DNA of 38,694 nucleotides from Anaerolinea sp. (GTDB taxonomy: Bacteria; Chloroflexota; Anaerolineae; SpSt-313), in assembly GCA_020725765.1 (NCBI GenBank), contig DYEI01000494.1:1-38694 (forward strand), given 5' to 3'. The translations under genes were made by a program, and so were the position numbers. Of the stretch, positions 6,987 to 14,910 are shown in pieces (the first letter of the stretch is position 1; every line of letters starts with the position of its first letter). The notes below the pieces were generated by a model. That model was not told the DNA's origin and did no database searches. It saw nothing but the letters and a program-made list of their open reading frames with translations.

Positions 6987-9900
6987 TCAGGCGAGGTTTC
7001 TCCGCCGGCTGAGCCAGAGCCACAGGCGCTCACCCCAGGACCGAGGGAGTTCCATGTCGATGATCTCCAGGGCAGCCGGATCCCCCAAATCGAGCTTTTC
7101 CAGTTCCTCGCGGAGCGGTATCAGATATTCCCTCACGGCCGACGCCGGGCGGTCCGGTCTCCGCTCAAACTCGGAAAAGAGCCTCCACTTCCTCTCGATC
7201 TTTCCCAGCAGGTCACTCGCCGCTTGCGCATTCTTGTCGAACGTACTCTTGGCCCTGGCGCACCACGCCTGATCAATCCCTGCCTCGTCGCTGCCCGCCA
7301 GGTACAGCTCTTCCGCGATCTGACGGGCTTGGCTGCTCAGACACCTGGGCCGGTCTTCGATCTCGCCCAGGCTCTGCTCCAGAACTCTGAAAGCCTGCTC
7401 GATGGATTGGCGCATCTCCCTGGGCAGGTCCGGTTCGTCCTCTGCGGCTCCATCGTCTTGCGCCAGCAGCAGGGGGCGCTCGCCAACCAGCCCATATCGC
7501 CGTTGGAGCCGACAAAGAATCCTCTCGATGCGCTCTCTAAGCTCCTGAGGATAGGGAAAGCCGTAGAGGCGGCGCAGCTCCTCCAGGCTTCCCATGGTGG
7601 CGCCCAGCCTATCCTCCAGCGACCTTGTCACGTCGTCGGGCTCAGTCCTCTGTTCCACGCCGCGCCCTACTCGCTCCTTGCGTCGCCGCCACTCCTGCAG
7701 GTTGGGGATGATGTCGTTCTGCACATAGTCCCGCGCCGCCTGCAATCCCTCAACGCGCCTTCCCCTCTCAGTGACGAGCCTTCCCTCCCCTGACCACGAC
7801 CACTCGGCAACTCCCATCGCAAAGCGCCGCGCAAAGCTGTACCGGTCCTCCGGATCCAGCTCAACCATCTTCTGGGCTCCCGCGAGGAAAGCGGGGAGCT
7901 CGCCTTGCTCCCACAGCATCAGGACCTGGCTGTACCCCCCTCGAAGGTGCCCATAGTGCTGGACCTCTCCCTTCCGGGTGACCCGCACCTCTAGGTCTCG
8001 CCACTCTTCTGCAGTACTCGGCCAGGAGGGGAATAACTCCGCCTCATGCACAGACGACCCGAGGTCGCTATCGAGGCGCGCTTGCCACTCACGCCACTCG
8101 GTCAGGCGGATCGTGGAAGCAGGGTTTTGCTGGTTGAACGCGTCCTCAAGCGCTCTCATCTCCCTGATGAAGCGCCTGCAAGTCCTGAAGGCAGACTCTT
8201 CATCGCAATTCAGGTTTCCGCCCTGCCGCGCGCTGTCATAGGCCCTCTGAAGGTCGCAGAGCCTCCTGTGGCAGGCCTCAAGAAGGGCCAGCGCGTCTTG
8301 CAGCCACCTCAGGCCCCCTTGCACTTCCTGAGGAGCGCCCAGAGCCTCGGCGTCCGACAGCAGCCTACGGCACTGCCCTTCAGCCTCCTCGATTTTCACA
8401 CTCTGCTGGCAGGCCCGCTGGTAGGCCGTGAGTTCGGCGAGCCAGACGCCGACGAGCCCCTTTAGCCATCCGGCGATGCGCCTCTCAAGGTCCCCACACC
8501 TTTCCTCCAAACCTGCGATCCATCCATTCCCGAGAGGCCTCATTGCTTCGACAGCCCTGCGCAGGAGGCGAAGCAGGCCAACGGTGTCGATCGTTGGTGC
8601 TTTGGCCTCTTTCTCGATCCGCGCCGCGATTCTGTCGCACATGTCCCTCACATGGCGAGGAAAGGCGCGATGCGACGCCCAATCTAGGCCTCTTGGAAGG
8701 TTCTCCAGCAGGGCAAGGCAATCCCGCACGTGCCCGGTGAGCCAGTCATCGTCGCCCTGCCCCTGCCTCGGGCAATGCGCCTTGTAGGCATCGAGAAGCT
8801 CCTTCATCCTTTCGGTCGTTCGGAGCAGCTCCTCAACACCTGCCAGCGCTTGCTCAAGTCCGTTTCGGCCCTGCCCTGGCGGGTTGGCGGCGAGAGTCTC
8901 CCCAAGCCCATCGAGGTGCATGCGGGCGCGGTCGAACTGCTCGCAGAGAATGCAGAGGCGCACGAGCCGCTGCAGCAGTTCAGAGTCGTGGAGTGAATCG
9001 ACATCCTCACGAAGGAGTTGCTCGATCGCCGCTATGAGCCTCTCTCTCTCCTCGCGCCCGGCAGGTAGTGGAGTATGCAGGGCCGAGAACCTCCGAAGGC
9101 GTAGCTCGGCCGCGCGTACAAGGTTCCGGTCCTTGCTTTCGGTCGCGAGGAGCTGTCCGTCGTCACGGATGTACTCCAGCGCCTCCCCAACATCTTTGGC
9201 CGTCGCCTCATCTTGCGTGTTCAGCCATCTATCGAGGACGATCCGCAGGCGATTCTCCCAGGCGCCAAGCACAAAGAGGTACAACTCGCGCGCCTCGTCG
9301 AGATACCCCTGCTGCTCCTTCAGCACCTGCCGCAGCGACGCCACCGCGCGCTTGAATCGAGGGTTGTCCCCCCGGGGCTCGCCCCCGTTCGCCATCGCAA
9401 GCTCGCGGCGCACCTTCGCGACCACCTCATCGATGGGGCCCTGCTGCGCCTCGAGGCGGTCAAGCTCTGCAAGCGCTTCCTTCGCCCGCTCGCTGACCTC
9501 CGTTTCGACGCACCTCGCAGCAGCCGTGAGGTCACCTCGGGCCTGTGCCCAGGTTGCCCGCTTCTTAACAAGGCTGAGCCCGCGCTGCAACCATGCGCGT
9601 TGCCTCAGGGGCAAGACTCGCGCGTCCCTGGGATCTGCATTCTCAAGCGCCGCGAGGCAGTTGTCAAAGTCCCCCTCATCCTCCAGGTACCGGCTGGCGA
9701 GGCGAAGCTGCTCATCGAGGCCCTCGCGCCGGGCTATCCGGTTGTGCCATTGCTTCAGCGAGCAGTTGTGTTGACGCTCCAACTCTCTCAGCCGATCCTT
9801 GAGCTCCTCGAGATCGGCATCCTCGCGCGTCAGAGCCTGCTCGATCTCCTCGACAGCATTCACGAGGCGCTCTCGGGCTGCAACCGCCTGGCTCAGTTCA

Positions 9901-11159
9901 CCCAGTTTCTGCCTCACAGTCGCCAGTGCGTCGGAATCCACATCCCGCGACCATACCTGGCTCGCATACTGGTCATAGGTCCTCTTGACCTTCTCCCACG
10001 TTACGCGATCCGTGACCTCCTGTATTCGTGTGGCAAGCACGCCCAGGTATGGATCGACCTCGCGCGCGAGGTAGTCAGCCAGCTCGGTCGCCGCCCGCTG
10101 GAGCTCCCTTTCCAGGGCCTCGTACATCTGGCCGCCGGCCTCCAGCCACCTGTCTCTGGCTGCGCGGTACTCATCGTAACGCTCCAGTGGCGTGCGGGCT
10201 CTGGCTGCCCTCTCTTTTGCCTCCTGATGCTCTCTCCAAGCCCGCTCCTGCTCTTCGGCCCGCTGCATCTCCTGCTGCAACTGCCCAAGCAGGTCGCGGA
10301 CCTGGGAAACGGGCTCGGCACGCGTTGTTTCGCGCCATTCGCTATAGTGGCCCATTGCGGCGCTGAGGGCAGCCAGCCGCGTCGTCGGATCGCCGATGGT
10401 GCGGGCAAGTGCGATATCCCTTTCCACCCTGGCCGCGACGTGCCCTAGCCATTCCTCTGCCATGGCCCTGAGGGTTTCGCCCCTCGATAGTGGCCCGTGA
10501 GGTCCGTAGGGTCTGCGCTCGTTCAGTGGCCACTCCTCTTCGCCGAGATTCAGGGTCTCGATGTAGGTCCCCTTCATGTTATCCAGGAAGCGGCTGTACC
10601 GCTCAGACCCCTCCCTGGTGTTCCTCCACTCCACGATTGCGCCCCAGGCCGCGTTGAGCTCCGGATCCTCCTCGATGCGCCTGCGCAAGGCCTCGCCGCG
10701 GGCCTCTGCGTACAGCCTGTCCACGTCATCGGCGAGGGCACCGGTAACGTCCCCACTTTGCACAGCCTTGCGCAACTTCAAGATGCGCTCGCGCTTCGTG
10801 ACGAATGCCTCTTCATCATCGAGTTGCTGCTGCAGTCTTGCCCGCGCGGCCACAGCCTGTGCATGGTCCGGGTCGAGACGAAGGATGCGCTCCAGCAACC
10901 CGATGCGCTTCTTCAGGTTCTCCGGCCCACCGGGGGTCTCAGTGTACTGACTCCACAGCGCGTTCACGCGCTCGTTGATGTTGGCCTGCGCTCTCCGTAG
11001 CTGCTCATCGGCCTCTCTCGCGCCCGGACGGTCGCCCCGGGCCTCGGCTTCCGTGCGCTCCTCCTCCCACCTCCGCCTGACGTCCAACAGCTCCTGGTCT
11101 TTGTCGCTGAGGGCAGCGAATGGCTGCTGCAGACCGTCCCACTGTCCCGCACGGTCCAT
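6987..11159 (-). CDS. 1390-residue helical/coiled-coil protein, candidate scaffold
   Basis: A very large soluble protein that I cannot place in a family. It is almost entirely predicted helix, with very high Glu, Arg, Leu, Ala and Gln, long runs of heptad-like spacing and recurring Trp residues. Stretches near residues 85-120 (IGLLERILRLDPDHAQAVAARAR) look TPR-like, and the rest resembles stacked spectrin-like or TPR-like bundles. There is no signal peptide or membrane helix, but the last ~17 residues (SWGERLWLWLSRRRNLA) form a Trp-rich basic amphipathic end that could touch the membrane. ATG 11159 follows GGGAG. It lies 88 nt after the kinase-like gene and 16 nt before the phosphoesterase start. 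The coding call is safe from length and context; the function is unknown. Confidence 0.85.
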   Translation of the reverse strand: MDRAGQWDGLQQPFAALSDKDQELLDVRRRWEEERTEAEARGDRPGAREADEQLRRAQANINERVNALWSQYTETPGGPENLKKRIGLLERILRLDPDHAQAVAARARLQQQLDDEEAFVTKRERILKLRKAVQSGDVTGALADDVDRLYAEARGEALRRRIEEDPELNAAWGAIVEWRNTREGSERYSRFLDNMKGTYIETLNLGEEEWPLNERRPYGPHGPLSRGETLRAMAEEWLGHVAARVERDIALARTIGDPTTRLAALSAAMGHYSEWRETTRAEPVSQVRDLLGQLQQEMQRAEEQERAWREHQEAKERAARARTPLERYDEYRAARDRWLEAGGQMYEALERELQRAATELADYLAREVDPYLGVLATRIQEVTDRVTWEKVKRTYDQYASQVWSRDVDSDALATVRQKLGELSQAVAARERLVNAVEEIEQALTREDADLEELKDRLRELERQHNCSLKQWHNRIARREGLDEQLRLASRYLEDEGDFDNCLAALENADPRDARVLPLRQRAWLQRGLSLVKKRATWAQARGDLTAAARCVETEVSERAKEALAELDRLEAQQGPIDEVVAKVRRELAMANGGEPRGDNPRFKRAVASLRQVLKEQQGYLDEARELYLFVLGAWENRLRIVLDRWLNTQDEATAKDVGEALEYIRDDGQLLATESKDRNLVRAAELRLRRFSALHTPLPAGREERERLIAAIEQLLREDVDSLHDSELLQRLVRLCILCEQFDRARMHLDGLGETLAANPPGQGRNGLEQALAGVEELLRTTERMKELLDAYKAHCPRQGQGDDDWLTGHVRDCLALLENLPRGLDWASHRAFPRHVRDMCDRIAARIEKEAKAPTIDTVGLLRLLRRAVEAMRPLGNGWIAGLEERCGDLERRIAGWLKGLVGVWLAELTAYQRACQQSVKIEEAEGQCRRLLSDAEALGAPQEVQGGLRWLQDALALLEACHRRLCDLQRAYDSARQGGNLNCDEESAFRTCRRFIREMRALEDAFNQQNPASTIRLTEWREWQARLDSDLGSSVHEAELFPSWPSTAEEWRDLEVRVTRKGEVQHYGHLRGGYSQVLMLWEQGELPAFLAGAQKMVELDPEDRYSFARRFAMGVAEWSWSGEGRLVTERGRRVEGLQAARDYVQNDIIPNLQEWRRRKERVGRGVEQRTEPDDVTRSLEDRLGATMGSLEELRRLYGFPYPQELRERIERILCRLQRRYGLVGERPLLLAQDDGAAEDEPDLPREMRQSIEQAFRVLEQSLGEIEDRPRCLSSQARQIAEELYLAGSDEAGIDQAWCARAKSTFDKNAQAASDLLGKIERKWRLFSEFERRPDRPASAVREYLIPLREELEKLDLGDPAALEIIDMELPRSWGERLWLWLSRRRNLA

Positions 11160-11247
11160 CGCCCGTTCACACTCCCTTTCGTAGCGCCGGCAACGGCCAC
11201 ACTAGGTGTCAACCGCCCGTTCTTGACGAATCCACCCCGGAGGACGC

Positions 11248-14200
11248 TCACCGTGAGGGGGGCAGCCTGAAGTAGAGAACCTCTGCTCCTTCGTGGTACT
11301 CGTACCAGCTTGATCCTGAGAACTGACGCACTCTATCAAGCTCGAGGGCACTGCCCGCCAGCACACCAGCCAGGTTGCCGTCGGGGTAGTAGCTGGCAAC
11401 CCAGGCCGGGGATTGAAGCTCCCCGGCTACCGGAATCCTCGCACGCTCCAGGGGAGGCCAGTCAACCGGCTGGCACTCGAGGCCCGGCGCAAAGCTCTCT
11501 TCCTTGAGTCGGCGTTCGACAGGCTCTGCGCCGCTGCCATCAGGCTTGGGAACACGAAGGCGCAGCTGGCGGTAGTTCCATCCCGTCACAGGAGTGTAGC
11601 GCACTCGCCGGCTCAAGAGCTGCTCCTCCGCTATCTGCAGCAGACCTGCCACAGCTGCAACGCCCTGATCGGACAGACACACCACGCGCGCCGGATCAAG
11701 CGTTGCCACTGCCTGCGCAAGTGGAGTGGCCGTTGGCGCCACAGTCGGCGCGGGTGTGGGTGAGCTCGTCGGGGTTGTACTGGGTGTCGGCACGGGCGTG
11801 ACGGTCGGAGGCGGCGGCGATGGGATGGGAGCCGCGATGCTACCTGTCACCTCCCCAATGCCCCAGCCCTCAGGGGGGAGCCTACGAGGGTAAGAGGGTC
11901 CATCCCCCACAGTCCCTCCGGAATTGCCTGGCAACGGAGAGGCCGTTGCCTCAGCACGCGGCGCAGCGAACGGATCCGTGATCCAGGTCGGCAGAGCGCG
12001 GTAGACGCGCAGGCAGATGAGCATGCCGACCAAAACACCGGCCACAGCGCACGCCAGGCAGATGCTGACATGACGCAGGAACCGGCGCCACCGCTCTTCA
12101 CGGTCCTCTGCCACTATGCGCACACCAGGCCTCGACCCGCCCACCACCGGAAACCTCACCTGCGCCGGGGGCTCACTCGCAGGCCGCCCGGCTTCCGGCC
12201 GGGCAAGGCACTGCGCACGCGCCCGGGCAAGCCATTTCTCGGCCTCCTCCGGCATACCGGGTCGCAGCACGCGCAGTTCCCGAGCCAACTCAAGGCCACT
12301 GTCGAGCAGACCCGCAAGGTCCAGAGAACCGTGGAGCGAGAGGACCTCTTCGCACACCCGGCGGATGCGCTCAAGTCGATCTCGTTTCTGCCGGACCTCC
12401 CGGGCGCTCAACCGCTCATTCCTGGCCCGGGCGAGGAGCTGTTGCGCCTGCGCTCTCAGGTCGTCGGGAAGCGCCGGGACTGAGAGGACCTCCTCAAGAT
12501 CCTTGATGGCAGCCTCATAGTCGGGATTCTCCTGCGCGAGGTTCTCCTTGACGTGTCGCAGGGTGCCATGCAGTCCCTGCGCCCCCCTGGCGCGCTCCAG
12601 GCTTGCCTCAAGGCTCTCTTTGACCCTCTGCAGCAGAGGGTCGTTGCCCAGCTGTGAGTCTTCGAGAAGGAGCCTCAGGTAAGACTCGATAACTTCGGGC
12701 TTGCTCTCTACCGACAGTTCCCGAGACTTGGCCTCCCAGTACCTCTTCCACGCCTCGCGGCTCCGGGCAGCTTCTTTTTCCCAGGCGACCTTCTCGCCTT
12801 CCAGTCGCTCGCGGCGGCGTCTCTGCTCCTTGGCGATGAGATCGCAGCAATCGGGCGCCATCGCTTCGCACCGAACCCGCAACTCGATGAGCCGCTCATC
12901 GTCCAGCAATGGGATGGCTGCCTTGAGCCGCTCCTGTGCCTCCTGCTGCAGACGCCTGGCCAATTGGCTGACTGCGAGCTCCTGCGCACCCTTCGCCATC
13001 GCCAGCCACCGCTCTCCAGTGAGCCGGCCGCACGCCACCAACAGGGTGACCAAGTACTCAGGGTTCGTCTCGTCGGCGGCATCCAGCGCACTCTGCATGG
13101 TGCAGAGCAGCCGCGTCGCCGTGTACAGCCATTGCAGTTCGCGCAGGCGTGCGTCTTCGCCGGCGACGGAGACCAACCCCAGAGCGTCGGCCAGCCTTGG
13201 CGGGCTGGCTCTCAGGAGCGCATCTACGCGGGTCTCGATGGCCCTGGCCACGTCCGTCGGCGAGATCCCGCGATCCAGGGCCCTGACAAAGAGCCGCCTC
13301 GCAGTAGCGACGTCTGGCTGCCGAGTAGCCTGGATCAGCAAGTCGTGCGCCGTGGTGCGCTGCCGCCGAAGCCGCAACTCTTGCAGCAGACTGGCCGGAT
13401 CGCCGAAGCGTTGCCGGAGTGCGCGCGCGTACTGATCATCCAGGCCGGTCAGCGAGAGGGATTGCTCCTGCGCGTGACGGTAACGCTCCTCGGCCTCTGC
13501 CGGCTTCCCTTCGTCCAGCAGGCGTTGGCCGTCTTTCATCGCTTGAGCAAAGTCACACTCGCACAGCAGCGGGCGGAGGTTCCACTCGGGGTGCGCGAGC
13601 TGCAGCCTCTGGAGGACAGGCTCCGCTGAGCTATACTCACCCCGCCCGAAGTCGTCCATGGCCTGCAGCAGCTCGCGCCGCTCCGTATTGGTAGGAGGCG
13701 TTGGGCCGCAGCCCGCCAGCAAGCGCTCCCAGCGCTTGGCAGCCAGCAGGTGTCGGCCTCTCCGGACGAGCTCCTGCGCCTTTATCCGAGCATCATCCCG
13801 CCCAGCCTCAAAGCTCAACCGTACGCCGGCAATGCCCTCACGGTCCTCCAGCCACCCGATCGCCCGCCCCATCGCATCCTTAGAGGCATCTCTCATTCCC
13901 GCCAGAAGGCCGATGCTGTGCACTGCAGCGATTCTCTGCAGCCGGGTTACGTCATCGCCACTCGTGGGGGACCCAAGCCGCCGCACCAGGTCGGCGAAAG
14001 CGTTGGGGTCGGCGGTCGCGTCCCAGGTCTGCTCAAGCCCGGCGTACGCCAGCCTGAGCTCCTCGGCCGTTCGATAGCGATCCTCCTCCAGGGGAGATAG
14101 CGCCTTTGCAAGTACCTCCTGCAAACCGTAGCTCAGCGCCCTCCAGCCGTCGCCGCCTGCCTGCTCCAGTGTATCGCGGTCGAGTGTGCTGTAGCCGCCT

Positions 14201-14859
14201 AGGGTTCTCTCGACAGCCACGCGGAACACAAGCAGGTTCAGCTCTTGCAGGTTTCTCGAGATCAGAGGCTCATCTGCCTCGCCTGCCTCCAGGTGATGCA
14301 GCATGTTCCAGTCCAGCACGACGATGTGACTCTTGCGCCTATCCTGCGGACTCCAGAGCCAGCGGATGCAGTCCTCCTTGAGGTCGGGGTAGGTGCATCG
14401 GAAGACCTCGTGCACCTGCTGCAGCACTTCGCTGAACTGCAGGCCCAGCTTCACGGCTATCCATTCACGCGACATGCCATGCTGCTGGCATACCTCATCG
14501 GTGATGCTGTTCAGGTGCGTCCCCTCGATCATCTCCACCGCGATGCAGGGCCTATCCCCCTGAAGGCGCGCACCGTAGAGTGCGGGAGTATAGCTGCGAG
14601 CCTCGAGGCCTTGCACCCGGCGGTGCTGCCCGATTTCCATCCATTGCTGGAGAATGCGGGCCTCCTCTTGCAGGCGCGGAAGCCAGGCAGGGTCTCTTAG
14701 AAACTTGAGGGCAGCCTTCTGACCGTCGCGAACACGCACGGCAGCGTAGACGTTGACGGCGGACCCGGAACCCAGCCAGCCTGTGACCATGTACTCCTCG
14801 TCCCCGATCCGCTCCACCGATTGCTGCGCACTCTCGAGCCTCTCGGCGCTGTAGCCCAT
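11248..14859 (-). CDS. Membrane-spanning protein-kinase-like protein with helical-repeat middle and outside domain
   Basis: A 1203-residue protein. Residues ~20-290 match a Ser/Thr-kinase fold: glycine loop LGSGSAVNVY (30-38), lysine K52 in AALKF, helix-C glutamate near 65, hinge VEMIEG (108-113), catalytic-loop D159-L-K161 and a DFG-like D183-W-N. The canonical HR before the Asp and the Asn five residues after it (here C164) are missing, so activity is uncertain. Residues ~330-900 are helical and TPR-like. A single membrane helix lies at ~928-951, then a Pro/Thr-rich linker (~1008-1046) and an outside C-terminal domain of ~150 residues. ATG 14859 is chosen because GGAGG lies 8 nt upstream; a TTG at 14877 is an alternative. 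The shape recalls PknB-type receptor kinases with a much enlarged middle. It lies between the tubulin-like and coiled-coil genes. Confidence 0.82.
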   Translation of the reverse strand: MGYSAERLESAQQSVERIGDEEYMVTGWLGSGSAVNVYAAVRVRDGQKAALKFLRDPAWLPRLQEEARILQQWMEIGQHRRVQGLEARSYTPALYGARLQGDRPCIAVEMIEGTHLNSITDEVCQQHGMSREWIAVKLGLQFSEVLQQVHEVFRCTYPDLKEDCIRWLWSPQDRRKSHIVVLDWNMLHHLEAGEADEPLISRNLQELNLLVFRVAVERTLGGYSTLDRDTLEQAGGDGWRALSYGLQEVLAKALSPLEEDRYRTAEELRLAYAGLEQTWDATADPNAFADLVRRLGSPTSGDDVTRLQRIAAVHSIGLLAGMRDASKDAMGRAIGWLEDREGIAGVRLSFEAGRDDARIKAQELVRRGRHLLAAKRWERLLAGCGPTPPTNTERRELLQAMDDFGRGEYSSAEPVLQRLQLAHPEWNLRPLLCECDFAQAMKDGQRLLDEGKPAEAEERYRHAQEQSLSLTGLDDQYARALRQRFGDPASLLQELRLRRQRTTAHDLLIQATRQPDVATARRLFVRALDRGISPTDVARAIETRVDALLRASPPRLADALGLVSVAGEDARLRELQWLYTATRLLCTMQSALDAADETNPEYLVTLLVACGRLTGERWLAMAKGAQELAVSQLARRLQQEAQERLKAAIPLLDDERLIELRVRCEAMAPDCCDLIAKEQRRRRERLEGEKVAWEKEAARSREAWKRYWEAKSRELSVESKPEVIESYLRLLLEDSQLGNDPLLQRVKESLEASLERARGAQGLHGTLRHVKENLAQENPDYEAAIKDLEEVLSVPALPDDLRAQAQQLLARARNERLSAREVRQKRDRLERIRRVCEEVLSLHGSLDLAGLLDSGLELARELRVLRPGMPEEAEKWLARARAQCLARPEAGRPASEPPAQVRFPVVGGSRPGVRIVAEDREERWRRFLRHVSICLACAVAGVLVGMLICLRVYRALPTWITDPFAAPRAEATASPLPGNSGGTVGDGPSYPRRLPPEGWGIGEVTGSIAAPIPSPPPPTVTPVPTPSTTPTSSPTPAPTVAPTATPLAQAVATLDPARVVCLSDQGVAAVAGLLQIAEEQLLSRRVRYTPVTGWNYRQLRLRVPKPDGSGAEPVERRLKEESFAPGLECQPVDWPPLERARIPVAGELQSPAWVASYYPDGNLAGVLAGSALELDRVRQFSGSSWYEYHEGAEVLYFRLPPSR

Positions 14860-14910
14860 CTCGCTGTCCTCCGGCAAACTGGCCCTCTCTCTGACGCCGC
14901 GCCGCTTCTC

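Noticed and set aside
9213-10448. Plus-strand open frame (411 residues) inside the coiled-coil gene
   Set aside because: No domain or ribosome site, and it is antisense to a consistent 1390-residue helical protein that joins its neighbours with short gaps.
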